This document shows positions 43,319-52,413 of a stretch of DNA of 64,000 bases, one piece after another. Numbering within the stretch: position 1 is the first letter of the stretch; each line of letters opens with the position of its first letter. The DNA comes from an uncultured Erythrobacter sp. (GTDB lineage Bacteria > Pseudomonadota > Alphaproteobacteria > Sphingomonadales > Sphingomonadaceae), in NCBI GenBank assembly GCA_947494705.1, contig CANLVN010000002.1, forward strand, positions 124,001 to 188,000, written 5' to 3'. The translations under genes and the position numbers were made by a program. The notes beneath the pieces were generated by a model. It was not told the DNA's origin and ran no database searches. It worked only from the letters and a program-made list of their open reading frames with translations.

Positions 43319-44374
43319 CTACTCCGCAGCCTGAACGCTCGATTCCCCAAACATATCCGGCCCGTCATCCGCCGCGCCGTCTTCGTTGACGGCCTTGGCT
43401 TTCTGGCGCTTGTCGAAACTTGACCAGACGTCGTTCCAGCTGCCCTTGGTTGCGCCCTTCGAATATTCGGTCGCGCGGGTTTCGAAGAAGTTGGCGTGCT
43501 CGACGCCGTTCAGCAGCGGGGCGAGCCAGGGCAGCGGGTGCTCGTCGATCATGTAGATCGGCTGCAGGCCCAGCTGGTTCAGGCGCCAGTCGGCGATGTA
43601 GCGGATATACTTCTTGATATCCTTCGCCGTCATGCCGTTGACCGGGCCCATCTCGAAGGCGAGGTCGATGAAGTTGTCCTCGAGCCGGACGGTCTTCTGG
43701 CAGATGTCGATGATGTCTTCCTTCACCGCCTTGGTCAGGCAGTTACGCTCCTCGCAGAAGGTGTGGAACATCTTGATGATGCCTTCGCAGTGCAGCGATT
43801 CGTCGCGCACCGACCAGCTGACGATCTGGCCCATGCCCTTCATCTTGTTGAAGCGCGGGAAGTTCATCAGCATCGCGAAGGATGCGAACAGCTGCAGCCC
43901 TTCGGTAAAGCCGCCGAACATGGCGAGCGTGCGGGCAATATCCTCGTCGTTGTCGACGCCGAATTGCTGCATGTAGTCGTGCTTGTCCTTCAGCTCCTCA
44001 TATTCGAGGAAGGCGGCATATTCGCTTTCGGGCATGCCGATCGTGTCGAGCAGGTGCGAGTAGGCCGCGATGTGCACCGTCTCCATGTTGGAGAAGGCGG
44101 TGAGCATCATCTTGATCTCGGTCGGCTTGAACACGCGGCCATATTTGTCGTGGTAGCAATCCTGCACCTCGACATCGGCCTGCGTAAAGAAACGGAAGAT
44201 CTGGGTGAGCAGGTTGCGCTCATGCTCGGTAATCTTCTGCGCCCAGTCGCGGCAATCCTCGCCCAGGGGGACTTCCTCGGGCATCCAGTGGATCTGCTGC
44301 TGTCGCTTCCAGAACTCGTAGGCCCAGGGATATTCGAACGGCTTGTAGGTCTTGCGGGCTTCGAGCAACGACAT
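43319..44374 (-). CDS. nrdB: Ribonucleotide reductase class Ia, small subunit
   Basis: A 351-residue R2 subunit that houses the di-iron/tyrosyl radical cofactor. It shows the helices carrying metal ligands and the radical Tyr: SNMETVHIAAYSHLLD (Glu, His, Tyr) and RDESLHCEGI (Glu, His). Start ATG at 44374. The C-terminus ends SVQAAE, unlike the tail of E. coli. It lies 1 kb downstream of nrdA on the same strand, separated by a PilZ-domain and a small membrane gene. Confidence 0.96.
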   Translation of the reverse strand: MSLLEARKTYKPFEYPWAYEFWKRQQQIHWMPEEVPLGEDCRDWAQKITEHERNLLTQIFRFFTQADVEVQDCYHDKYGRVFKPTEIKMMLTAFSNMETVHIAAYSHLLDTIGMPESEYAAFLEYEELKDKHDYMQQFGVDNDEDIARTLAMFGGFTEGLQLFASFAMLMNFPRFNKMKGMGQIVSWSVRDESLHCEGIIKMFHTFCEERNCLTKAVKEDIIDICQKTVRLEDNFIDLAFEMGPVNGMTAKDIKKYIRYIADWRLNQLGLQPIYMIDEHPLPWLAPLLNGVEHANFFETRATEYSKGATKGSWNDVWSSFDKRQKAKAVNEDGAADDGPDMFGESSVQAAE

Positions 44375-44565
44375 CTTGTGGTCCCTTTGTTTGGCGTGAA
44401 CGACTCATATAGGGAATCATGCGCCGGATTCGAAGGCAAGCACGTATGATTCGCCGGGGATAGAACGTGCAAAATCCGAGTCGGGACGATGTGATGGAAA
44501 TCGGCATCACCTGTCCGTTGCATGGCTCGCACCATCCGGCTTGCACGACATGCAATCGGCGTCGA

Positions 44566-44754
44566 TTACCCGGCCGCGATTTGCATCGCCACGATCATCC
44601 ACAGCACCGGAATTACCAGCACGCCGACGGCCACATGCAACCGCCCGGCATTGGCCGCGTGCCCTTCCGGCCCGCGCGACAGGCGAAGGCCGTTGATGAC
44701 GAATGCGAGCAGGACCACAGTCCCCGCAATCCCGATCCACAACTCAGCTGGCAA
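44566..44754 (-). CDS. Small two-helix membrane protein
   Basis: A 62-residue protein of two hydrophobic helices (LWIGIAGTVVLLAFVINGL and LHVAVGVLVIPVLWMIVAM) with a basic connecting loop. No named family. It is conserved in size and position between the PilZ and nrdB genes as far as context suggests, but this cannot be checked here. Confidence 0.5.
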   Translation of the reverse strand: MPAELWIGIAGTVVLLAFVINGLRLSRGPEGHAANAGRLHVAVGVLVIPVLWMIVAMQIAAG

Positions 44755-44851
44755 TGGTTCCTCCCCTGTCCGTCCGGGCAGGAGCGTGGCACAGATTCGC
44801 AGGCGTGGCGAGAGTGGGCGGATTGGAACCGGCAGCCCCGCGCCGCCAGTG

Positions 44852-45223
44852 TCAGATAATGCGGCGCACGGGGAGGCGCGAAGCGACCTGTCGGTCGGCG
44901 TCGCGCGCGGCGTCCCATTCCTCGCGTTTCAGGTGGTTGAAGACCCGTTCGGACAGGGGCCGCAGGAATTCGATTCCCACCCGGTCGCCCTGCCGCCATG
45001 CAACCTCGGCATCGTGCGGGCCGGTCCCGGCGATCTCGAGCGTGACGATCTTGCCCAGCTCGAAACCGTGGCGCGGATCATCGACCCGGCAGCCACCCTG
45101 GGAGAGATCCTCGTAGGCGATCTCCCATTCGAAGCCCTTCTGCGACTTCGCCGAGCCGGTCGCGCGCGTGCGCACCCGCTCTCCGCGACGGCCTTCCATG
45201 GTAGGGCGAGCTCGATTGAACAT
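44852..45223 (-). CDS. PilZ domain protein
   Basis: A 123-residue single PilZ domain: RRGERVRTRAT near the N-terminus (the R-x3-R c-di-GMP motif) and YEDLSQGGCRVDD (the D/N-x-S-x-x-G motif), then HDAEVAWRQGDRVGIEFLRPL. It probably binds cyclic di-GMP. The start MFNRARP at 45223; a longer frame to 45334 would run into the nrdA terminator hairpin and is rejected. Confidence 0.82.
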   Translation of the reverse strand: MFNRARPTMEGRRGERVRTRATGSAKSQKGFEWEIAYEDLSQGGCRVDDPRHGFELGKIVTLEIAGTGPHDAEVAWRQGDRVGIEFLRPLSERVFNHLKREEWDAARDADRQVASRLPVRRII

Positions 45224-45295
45224 GACCGGGAACGGTAAGCCACAGGAGTTAAGAAAAACTCCTCCCACACCCTCTTCGGAACACGCGCCAAGAAA

Positions 45296-45323
45296 AAGGA
45301 GCGATGCAAACGCACCGCTCCTT
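45296..45323 (-). terminator. Rho-independent terminator of nrdA
   Basis: Minus-strand stem AAGGAGCG/CGCTCCTT with a 12-base loop, followed by TTTCTT, about 40 bp after the nrdA stop. Both the stem and the T tract are typical of an intrinsic terminator. Confidence 0.8.
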
Positions 45324-45362
45324 CCTTTATTCATAGCCGAGGATGTGATCGCCTTGCGGCTG

Positions 45363-47378
45363 TTACTGACAGCTCAGGCATTCCTCGTAATCGGTCTGCT
45401 CTGCGCCCGCCGCCAGTTCGAACTTGGCGGCATCGGCGGTGTTGTCGGCCTCGACCCCGCCGGCAAAGCCTGCGCGCTGGACCGATTTCGAGCGGAGGTA
45501 ATAGAGCGACTTGATACCCTTCTCCCATGCTTGGAAGTGCAGCATCATCAGGTCCCACTTGTCGACGTCCGCCGGGATGAACAGGTTCAGCGACTGCGCC
45601 TGGTCGATATAGGGCGCGCGGTCGGCAGCGAATTCGAGCAGCCAGCGCTGGTCGATCTCGAAGCTGGTCTTGAAGCTCGCCTTTTCCTCCGGCGTCAGGA
45701 AGTCGAGGTGCTGCACCGAGCCACCCTTTTCGAGGATCGAGTTCCAGACATTGGTCGAATTCTTCGACTTCTTGTCCAGCACCTTCTCCAGATAGGGGTT
45801 CTTCACGATGAAGCTGCCCGACAGAGTCTTGTGGGTGTAGATGTTGGCCGGGATCGGTTCGATGCAGGCGCTCGTCCCGCCACAGATGATCGAGATCGAC
45901 GCGGTCGGCGCGATCGCCATCTTGCAGGAAAAGCGCTCCATCGCGCCCATTTCGGCGGCGTCGGGGCACGGCCCGCGTTCCTGTGCGAGCAGCATCGAGG
46001 CTTCGGATGCCTTGGCCTGGATGTGCTTGAACATCTTCAGGTTCAGCGCCTTGGCCATCGCCGATTCAAAGCCCAGCCCCTTCGACTGCAGGAAGGAGTG
46101 GAAGCCCATGACGCCGAGGCCGACCGAACGCTCACGCTCGGCGGAATACTTGGCGCGCGCCATCTCGTCGGGAGCGCGGTCGATATAGTCCTGCAGCACG
46201 TTGTCGAGGAAGCGCATGACGTCCTCGATGAACTGCTTGTCGGTGTTCCACTCGTCCCACTTTTCGAGGTTGAGCGAGGACAGGCAGCACACCGCCGTGC
46301 GGTCGTTGCCGAGATGGTCGATGCCGGTCGGCAGCGTGATTTCCGAGCACAGGTTCGAGGTCGAGACCTTGAGGCCCAGTTCGCGGTGATGCTTGGGCAT
46401 CATGCGGTTCACGGTGTCGTTGAAGACGATATAGGGCTCGCCGGTCGCAAGCCGGGTTTCGACCAGCTTCTGGAACAGCGAACGCGCATCGACCTTGCCG
46501 CGCACTTCGCCGGTCTTGGGTGACTTGAGCTCGAACTCGGCCCCTTCGCGCACCGCTTCCATGAATTCGTCGGTCAGCAACACGCCGTGATGCAGGTTCA
46601 GCGCCTTGCGGTTGAAGTCGCCGGACGGCTTGCGGATTTCGAGGAACTCCTCGATCTCCGGGTGCGAGACGTCGAGATAGCACGCCGCCGAACCGCGCCG
46701 CAGCGAACCTTGCGAAATGGCGAGCGTGAGCGAGTCCATCACGCGCACGAACGGGATGATGCCGCTGGTCTTGCCATTCAGGCCGACCGGCTCACCAATG
46801 CCGCGCACATTGCCCCAATAGGTGCCGATCCCGCCGCCCTTCGAGGCGAGCCAGACATTCTCGTTCCAGGTGTCGACGATCCCGTTGAGGCTGTCCGACA
46901 CCGAGTTGAGATAACAGCTGATCGGAAGACCGCGCGAAGTCCCGCCATTCGACAGGACCGGGGTCGCCGGCATGAACCAGAGGTTCGAAATGTAGTCGTA
47001 GACGCGCTGGGCGTGATCCTGATCGTCGCAGTATGCGTCGGCGACGCGCGCGAACAGGTCCTGATACTTCTCGCCGGGAAGGAGGTAGCGGTCGGTCAGC
47101 GTTTCCTTGCCGAATTCGGTGAGGTTGGCGTCGCGCGATTCGTCGATCTTGATGTCGAAACGGCGGTCGTTGACCTTCTTGCTATCGGGTTCGATCGCCG
47201 CCTTGGCCACCGCAGCGACCGCGTTGCCGAGCGCCTCGGCGCTTTTTTCGGCGACCAGTGTGTCGCTGCCCTTGTCTGCCTTTTCCATCGTAATGGCCTT
47301 TTCGCTCTTCGGTTCGGTGCCGATGGCTTCACCGGTCTGCGCATCGCTCAGCACTTCGTCACTTGCCTTGAATTCCAT
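45363..47378 (-). CDS. nrdA: Ribonucleotide reductase class Ia, large subunit
   Basis: A 671-residue R1 subunit reducing ribonucleoside diphosphates. The catalytic region includes STSNLCSEI with the active-site Cys-containing segment and CCLSSLNLEKWDEW; the C-terminal pair in EECLSCQ (Cys667, Cys670) is the thioredoxin shuttle. A 90-residue acidic N-terminal part precedes the core; no clear intact ATP-cone (about 90 residues, GxxxxF-type) motif can be assigned by eye. Start ATG at 47378. It is followed by a strong terminator, so nrdB is transcribed from its own promoter at least in part. Confidence 0.95.
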   Translation of the reverse strand: MEFKASDEVLSDAQTGEAIGTEPKSEKAITMEKADKGSDTLVAEKSAEALGNAVAAVAKAAIEPDSKKVNDRRFDIKIDESRDANLTEFGKETLTDRYLLPGEKYQDLFARVADAYCDDQDHAQRVYDYISNLWFMPATPVLSNGGTSRGLPISCYLNSVSDSLNGIVDTWNENVWLASKGGGIGTYWGNVRGIGEPVGLNGKTSGIIPFVRVMDSLTLAISQGSLRRGSAACYLDVSHPEIEEFLEIRKPSGDFNRKALNLHHGVLLTDEFMEAVREGAEFELKSPKTGEVRGKVDARSLFQKLVETRLATGEPYIVFNDTVNRMMPKHHRELGLKVSTSNLCSEITLPTGIDHLGNDRTAVCCLSSLNLEKWDEWNTDKQFIEDVMRFLDNVLQDYIDRAPDEMARAKYSAERERSVGLGVMGFHSFLQSKGLGFESAMAKALNLKMFKHIQAKASEASMLLAQERGPCPDAAEMGAMERFSCKMAIAPTASISIICGGTSACIEPIPANIYTHKTLSGSFIVKNPYLEKVLDKKSKNSTNVWNSILEKGGSVQHLDFLTPEEKASFKTSFEIDQRWLLEFAADRAPYIDQAQSLNLFIPADVDKWDLMMLHFQAWEKGIKSLYYLRSKSVQRAGFAGGVEADNTADAAKFELAAGAEQTDYEECLSCQ

Positions 47379-47958
47379 TGTAGCCCCGTTCTCTGCTTCG
47401 AATCGGGCGGTCGTCCCTGATAGCGGAAACGTGCACCCTTTGCGATTTATGTTCCGACTCTGTTCCGCGCCTATTTGTCGACAGCCTTACCCCCAGGCGG
47501 TGCACTTCCTTATCCCCAAGGTTGTCCCCGTGCTGGCCCGCCATTGCGTCCCAAGCCCGCGGTTTCGCCCCGGTTTCCAGCGACTCCTTCCCTGTTCGTG
47601 CCCGACGGGCTCGAGAAGGCTTCACAACAGATTGGGGGTCCAACGCGAACCGAACAACTAGATCATGAATCAGCAGGTGAATCGCGTCAACGGGGTATTA
47701 ACCACGATTGTCGTCGCGATCGGTTCGAAAATTTATGTTGCAGTGCAGCGACGCGTGGAAAAAGCTAGAGTCGCGAGGCTCGCAAGCCCCAAAGTGAATC
47801 TGTGAAGAAAAATATGGTGATTGAATCATCTGAATCCAACTGCGAATCTTTCCACATCGCGAGGGCAAGATTGTTGCGTATTTACCGCATCCGGCCGCCC
47901 CGCCGCGCGCAAATGGTGCAAGCGGCGTAGGCTGGCGGGAGGCGGCAGTAAGCGCGGG
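47379..47958. promoter_or_regulatory. nrdA upstream region with a GANTC cluster and DnaA-box-like words
   Basis: About 580 bp with no supported gene. 47,505-47,520 has a DnaA-box-like TTATCCCCA (one mismatch to TTATCCACA) next to TTACCCCCA and TTGTCGACA. From 47,667 to 47,848 there are seven GANTC methylation sites (see findings). No NrdR box was recognised by eye. The region is upstream of nrdA and downstream of the hydrolase gene. Confidence 0.5.
47667..47848. repeat. Cluster of seven GANTC (CcrM) sites
   Basis: GANTC occurs at 47667, 47679, 47768, 47796, 47823, 47832 and 47844: seven in 182 bp, against roughly one per 256 bp by chance. Six of seven are GAATC. GANTC is the site of the cell-cycle methylase CcrM in alphaproteobacteria. 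Confidence 0.75.
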
Positions 47959-48867
47959 TCAGGCGGTCTGTGTCGCCTTCGCTCCCACCGCACCGGCATG
48001 CTGGGCAATCTCGTCCGCAATGCGGTCGATCAGTTCGACCGGGAGGTCGTGGCCCCAACCCGGTATGGTTACCAGCTTCGCGCCGGGAATATGCGCAGCG
48101 GTGTCCTTGCCCGCCTCCAGTTTGACCAGCGGATCGTCCTCACCATGCAGCACCAGAGTCGGCGTCGTCACCTTCGCAAGCCGTTCGCGGCGGTCGCCAT
48201 CGTCGATGATCGCGGCCAGCTGACGCGGGAGGCCCGGCGGGTAGACGCTGCGCCGCACGCTCTTGAGCACGCGTTCACGCGCTTTCTCGGGGTCGGGCCG
48301 ATAGCCGGGGCTGCCGATATTTCGCGCGACGTTGAGACCGTGTTCGACCACCGTTTCCTCGTCCATCGATGTGAGCGGCGCGGTCAGCGCCTCCATCGCG
48401 TGCTTTTCCGCCTGCGGCAGCTTGGCATTGCCGGTGGTCGACATGATCGAGGTCAGCGAGAGGAGCTTGTCGGCGTGGTCGATCGCCATCAGCTGCGCGA
48501 TCATCCCGCCCATCGACGCGCCCACGACATGCGCCTTATCGATGCCCAGCGCATCCAGCAGCGCGGCTCCGTCATCGGCCATGTCCTTGAGCGTGTAGGG
48601 CACCTTTGCGGGAAAGCCGATGCGCTTGCGGATCACCTGTAGTGGCAGGTTCGGTGCGCGCGCGCCTTCCATCTTCTGCGAAAGGCCGATGTCGCGGTTG
48701 TCGTAACGGATCACGCGGTAGCCGTGATTCACCAGCGCCTCGACGAATTCGTCGGGCCACAAGGTCATCTGTGCGCCCAGTCCCATGACCAGCAGGATCG
48801 GCTCTGCCTGTGGGTCTCCATTATCCTCGTAGAACAGTTCGAGGCCGTTGGCGGTAATATGCGGCAT
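47959..48867 (-). CDS. Alpha/beta hydrolase
   Basis: A 302-residue hydrolase: oxyanion region ILLVMGLGAQ, nucleophile elbow VVGASMGGMIA (Ser), acid in LVLHGEDDPLV, and His in IPGWGHDLP. Complete catalytic triad, so an esterase or lipase-like activity is likely; substrate unknown. The start ATG at 48867 (MPHITANGLELFY) is preceded by AAAGGAGACA; the longer frame to 49062 is out of family. Confidence 0.88.
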   Translation of the reverse strand: MPHITANGLELFYEDNGDPQAEPILLVMGLGAQMTLWPDEFVEALVNHGYRVIRYDNRDIGLSQKMEGARAPNLPLQVIRKRIGFPAKVPYTLKDMADDGAALLDALGIDKAHVVGASMGGMIAQLMAIDHADKLLSLTSIMSTTGNAKLPQAEKHAMEALTAPLTSMDEETVVEHGLNVARNIGSPGYRPDPEKARERVLKSVRRSVYPPGLPRQLAAIIDDGDRRERLAKVTTPTLVLHGEDDPLVKLEAGKDTAAHIPGAKLVTIPGWGHDLPVELIDRIADEIAQHAGAVGAKATQTA

Positions 48868-48914
48868 TGGGTGTCTCCTTTGCCCTGCGGGATAGGACCA
48901 ATCGGAGCGCCGAA

Positions 48915-49856
48915 TCAAGGACGCCAGTCGGGACCGCCGATGGGAAGGCCCTGCGCCTCCAGCTGGTCGAGCACGCCGCCCGGCTCGGCCAGCACGCGCA
49001 AGGGGACCACCGCAAGCGTGGTACCAGTGGTCTCCGCGGCGTCGGAGATCATGCTGACCCACTGGCCGCGTATCTCCTCGCCCAGCTCGTTATCGGCCCA
49101 CGGCCAGCACTGGCCCAGCGCGATTTCGAGCGGGTTGGCCATCACGCCTGCAACGTCATAGCGCCGCCAGTCGGCCCCGCGCTGTTCGATGATCGCCTGC
49201 CCGGCTTCGGTCGCACTCATGGCCGCTTCAAGGCAGGGAATGTGGCTGGCGGGGTCGGCCTCCGCGAGATTGTCGAGCAGGTCTTCGCCGCGAAAACGCT
49301 CGGGCCGCTGGATCGACACGTCGGCATCATCGGCGGCGTCCTTGACCACTTCGGTCGCGTCATCGGTGGTCTCGTCGTCGAAATCGAGCCTGCGGGCGAG
49401 CAGGTCGAAGCTCGTCATGAGGAAGGAGCCGCGATCGTAATCCTTGTCGTACTCCTCCTCCAGCGCCGCGAGCCGCGCGCGTTGATCGGGCGAGAGGTAG
49501 TCGGCGGCCACGCTCTTGTCGGGCAGCTTGGTAAACTTGCCTCCGCGAAAGATCAGCCGCAGCACATCGCCGGGCGAGAACTTGGGCCGCGCACGGATGA
49601 TGACCCGGTCGGCCTCTGCGGTGGCTTCCTCCAGCCGGTCCGGAAACCACGGCGTCGACTTGGGCACAGCGCGGATTTCACCGACGAGAATCACGGTGCC
49701 GGTGGGCGTGTCGATGGTCCACATCGGCGCGCCTGAGCGCTGCGCGGTGACGACGATGGCGTTTTGGGATTCGGTGGGGGCGGCAGGCGCATCCTGAGCA
49801 ATCACCGGACCGAACGGAAGGAGGGCGGCGGCAATGAGCAGCTTCGGCGAACGCAT
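48915..49856 (-). CDS. TraB/GumN family protein
   Basis: A 313-residue exported protein: signal KLLIAAALLPFGPVIAQ; then WTIDTPTGTVILVGEIRAVPKST, the TraB/GumN start with its glycine-rich strand, and GTTLAVVPLRVLAEPGGVLDQLEAQG at the C-terminus. TraB proteins are putative metallopeptidases; here the usual GxxH His is replaced (VGEIRA instead of xGTIHx), so catalytic metal binding is doubtful. The start ATG at 49856 is well placed before the signal peptide. It lies 73 bp after the VIT gene. Confidence 0.82.
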   Translation of the reverse strand: MRSPKLLIAAALLPFGPVIAQDAPAAPTESQNAIVVTAQRSGAPMWTIDTPTGTVILVGEIRAVPKSTPWFPDRLEEATAEADRVIIRARPKFSPGDVLRLIFRGGKFTKLPDKSVAADYLSPDQRARLAALEEEYDKDYDRGSFLMTSFDLLARRLDFDDETTDDATEVVKDAADDADVSIQRPERFRGEDLLDNLAEADPASHIPCLEAAMSATEAGQAIIEQRGADWRRYDVAGVMANPLEIALGQCWPWADNELGEEIRGQWVSMISDAAETTGTTLAVVPLRVLAEPGGVLDQLEAQGLPIGGPDWRP

Positions 49857-49929
49857 TTCGTACTCCGCTTCTTTAAAGGAGGCGCGACAATGCTGTCCCG
49901 CGATGAACTTCGCCCGAACGCGCCACCTG

Positions 49930-50631
49930 TCAGGCCACGCTTGTGCCGAAGAGCGACCCGACACCTGCGGTGACAGCCATCGCCAAGGCCCCCCAGAACA
50001 CCACGCGCAGCGTTCCGCGCAGCAGTGGAGCACCGCCCGCCCGCGCGCCAAGCACGCCCAGCACGATCAGCGCCAGCAGGGAAGAGGCGATCACACCTTC
50101 CAGCAAGCCGTTCTCTGGCAGCAGCATGGCGGTGACCAGCGGCACGGCTGCGCCGACAGAGAAGGAGAGTGCCGAAGCGCCGGCCGCCTGAAAGGGGCGC
50201 GCTTGCGTCTCTTCGGTCATGCCCAATTCGTCGCGGGCATGGGCCGCCAGGGCATCATGCTCAGTCAGCTGAACCGCGACCTTTCGCGCCAGGTCCCGGT
50301 CCAGTCCGCGCTTGCGATAGATCCCCGCCAGTTCCGCAAGCTCCGCCTCCGGTGTTGCCGCCAGCTCCTCGCGCTCCCGGTCGAGGTCGGCCTTCTCGGC
50401 ATCCGCTTGCGAGCTGACCGACACATATTCGCCCGCCGCCATCGACAACGCGCCCGCGACAAGCGCCGCAAGGCCCGCGATCAGCACGTCGTCCTTGCCG
50501 GCGGAGGCAGCGGCGACTCCGGCGATGAGGCTTGCCGTCGAGACGATCCCGTCATTTGCACCCAAAACCGACGCGCGCAGCCATCCGATGCGTTCTGTCA
50601 CATGGCTTTCGGTATGGCCGGTTTTCGTCAC
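49930..50631 (-). CDS. VIT1/CCC1-type Fe/Mn transporter
   Basis: A 233-residue membrane protein: LGANDGIVSTASLIAGVA and ALSMAAGEYVSVSSQADAE are the family signatures, followed by a cytoplasmic helical segment rich in Glu/Asp (metal-binding) and three C-terminal membrane helices. Members export or sequester Fe2+/Mn2+. Its ATG overlaps the nadB stop (50628-50631). Confidence 0.92.
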   Translation of the reverse strand: MTKTGHTESHVTERIGWLRASVLGANDGIVSTASLIAGVAAASAGKDDVLIAGLAALVAGALSMAAGEYVSVSSQADAEKADLDREREELAATPEAELAELAGIYRKRGLDRDLARKVAVQLTEHDALAAHARDELGMTEETQARPFQAAGASALSFSVGAAVPLVTAMLLPENGLLEGVIASSLLALIVLGVLGARAGGAPLLRGTLRVVFWGALAMAVTAGVGSLFGTSVA

Positions 50632-52277
50632 GGTACCAGCACCGTATCCTTCACCACGTCATTCGTTTCGGGATAATCGAGCGTATAGTGCAACCCCCGG
50701 CTCTCGTGCCGCTCCAGCGCGCTCCTCACGATCAGTTCGGCAGATTGCAGCAGGTTGCGCAATTCGATCAGGTCGGTGGTGACACGGAAGGCGCCGTAAT
50801 AGTCCTCGACCTCCTGCTTGAGCAGTTCGATCCGGTGCTTGGCGCGCTCCAGCCGCTTGGTCGTGCGAACGATGCCGACATAGTTCCACATGAAGCGGCG
50901 GATCTCGGTCCAGTTCTGCTTGATGACGACTTCTTCGTCCGAATCCGTCACGCGGCTTTCGTCCCATGGCAGGATCGCAGGAGGATCGGGCAGCTCGTCC
51001 CACATGGTCAGGATGTCGCTGGCCGCCGCCTCGCCGAAGACGAAACATTCGAGCAAGGAGTTCGAGGCCAGCCGGTTCGCGCCGTGCAACCCGCTCTCGG
51101 TGCATTCCCCTGCGGCCCACAGGCCGGGCAGGTCGGTGCGCGCGAACAGGTCTACCACCACGCCGCCGCAGGTATAGTGCTGTGCCGGCACCACAGGGAT
51201 CGGCCCGGTGGTCATGTCGATGTCCAGCCCCATGAGTTTTTCATGGATCGTGGGGAAGTGTTCCTTCACGAATTCGGCAGGCTGGTGGCTGATGTCGAGA
51301 TGGACATAGTCGAGCCCGAACCGCTTGATCTGGTCGTCGATCGCGCGGGCCACGACGTCACGCGGGGCAAGCTCCATGCGCTCCGGATCGTAATCCGCCA
51401 TGAAGCGATGGCCGGTTTCAGGATGAAGCAGCCGCCCGCCTTCGCCGCGCACGGCTTCAGTGATGAGGAAGTTCTTGACCTCGAGATTGTAGAGGCAGGT
51501 CGGGTGGAACTGCATCATCTCCATGTTGGAGACGCGCGCACCCGCTCGCCATGCCATCGCGATCCCATCGCCAGTCGCGCCGCGTGGGGCGGTGGAGAAT
51601 AGGTAGCAGCGCCCCGCACCGCCCGACGCCAGCACCGTGGCGCGCGCAATGTGCCGTTCGACCCGGCCCGTCGCTTCGTTGAGCGCATAGACGCCCCAGA
51701 CATGGCCCGCGCCCGAATAGTTCTCGCGATGGCGGTCTGTGATGAAGTCGATGGCGGTGCGCCCGCCCAGCATGGTGATGTTCGGATTTTCCTCCGCCGC
51801 CTTGAGCAGAGCCGATTGCACGGCCCAGCCGGTCGCGTCGTCGACATGGACGATGCGGCGATGCGAATGGCCGCCTTCGCGGGTCAGGTGCAGGTCGCCT
51901 GAATCCTTGTTGAAGGGCACGCCCAGCTCGACAAGCCGGTCGATGCTTTCGGGCGCGCGCTCGATCACGAATTCGACCGCCTCGATATCGTTGAGCCCGG
52001 CGCCCGCCACCATCGTGTCGCGCACATGGTTGTCGAACGTGTCGCCCGCATCGAGCACCGCCGCGATGCCCCCTTGCGCCCAGGCGGTCGAACCGCCGGT
52101 CAGCCCACCCTTGGCGAGCACCAGCACTTTCAGCCGCGTCGCGAGTTCGAGGGCGGCGGTCAGCCCGGCTGCTCCGGAGCCGATGACCAGCACGTCGTAA
52201 TCACCCGGCAAAGGCGCGCCGTCATGTTGGCCTGCGGACGGGGTGGGTTGAGTCTTATCTCCCATATTCAGTGCCAT
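50628..52277 (-). CDS. nadB: L-aspartate oxidase
   Basis: A 549-residue flavoprotein converting aspartate to iminoaspartate for NAD biosynthesis. The FAD motif VLVIGSGAAGLTAALELA, the second glycine-rich GLTGGSTAWAQGGIA, the active-site region AHATxx-like HPTCLYNLE and TCGGVVVDL, and GLWAAGECTESGLHGANRLA are all present. The C-terminal helical domain is complete. The start is ATG 52277 or 52265 (no distinct Shine-Dalgarno sequence for either). nadA/nadC are not adjacent. Confidence 0.95.
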   Translation of the reverse strand: MALNMGDKTQPTPSAGQHDGAPLPGDYDVLVIGSGAAGLTAALELATRLKVLVLAKGGLTGGSTAWAQGGIAAVLDAGDTFDNHVRDTMVAGAGLNDIEAVEFVIERAPESIDRLVELGVPFNKDSGDLHLTREGGHSHRRIVHVDDATGWAVQSALLKAAEENPNITMLGGRTAIDFITDRHRENYSGAGHVWGVYALNEATGRVERHIARATVLASGGAGRCYLFSTAPRGATGDGIAMAWRAGARVSNMEMMQFHPTCLYNLEVKNFLITEAVRGEGGRLLHPETGHRFMADYDPERMELAPRDVVARAIDDQIKRFGLDYVHLDISHQPAEFVKEHFPTIHEKLMGLDIDMTTGPIPVVPAQHYTCGGVVVDLFARTDLPGLWAAGECTESGLHGANRLASNSLLECFVFGEAAASDILTMWDELPDPPAILPWDESRVTDSDEEVVIKQNWTEIRRFMWNYVGIVRTTKRLERAKHRIELLKQEVEDYYGAFRVTTDLIELRNLLQSAELIVRSALERHESRGLHYTLDYPETNDVVKDTVLVP

Positions 52278-52413
52278 GGCCCGAAGCCCGGCGCGTGGCA
52301 AGAGCGCAGGAACCGCACGATGCGGACGCTAAAGCGATGATGAATCGCCACCGAACGGATACACTTCGTGACTGGCGCGAGTTCGCTGGGCCAGCAACCA
52401 CGGGCGAGGTGAA

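Noticed and set aside
45168..46523. 451-codon plus-strand frame opposite nrdA
   Set aside because: Covers the nrdA terminator and coding region; shadow.
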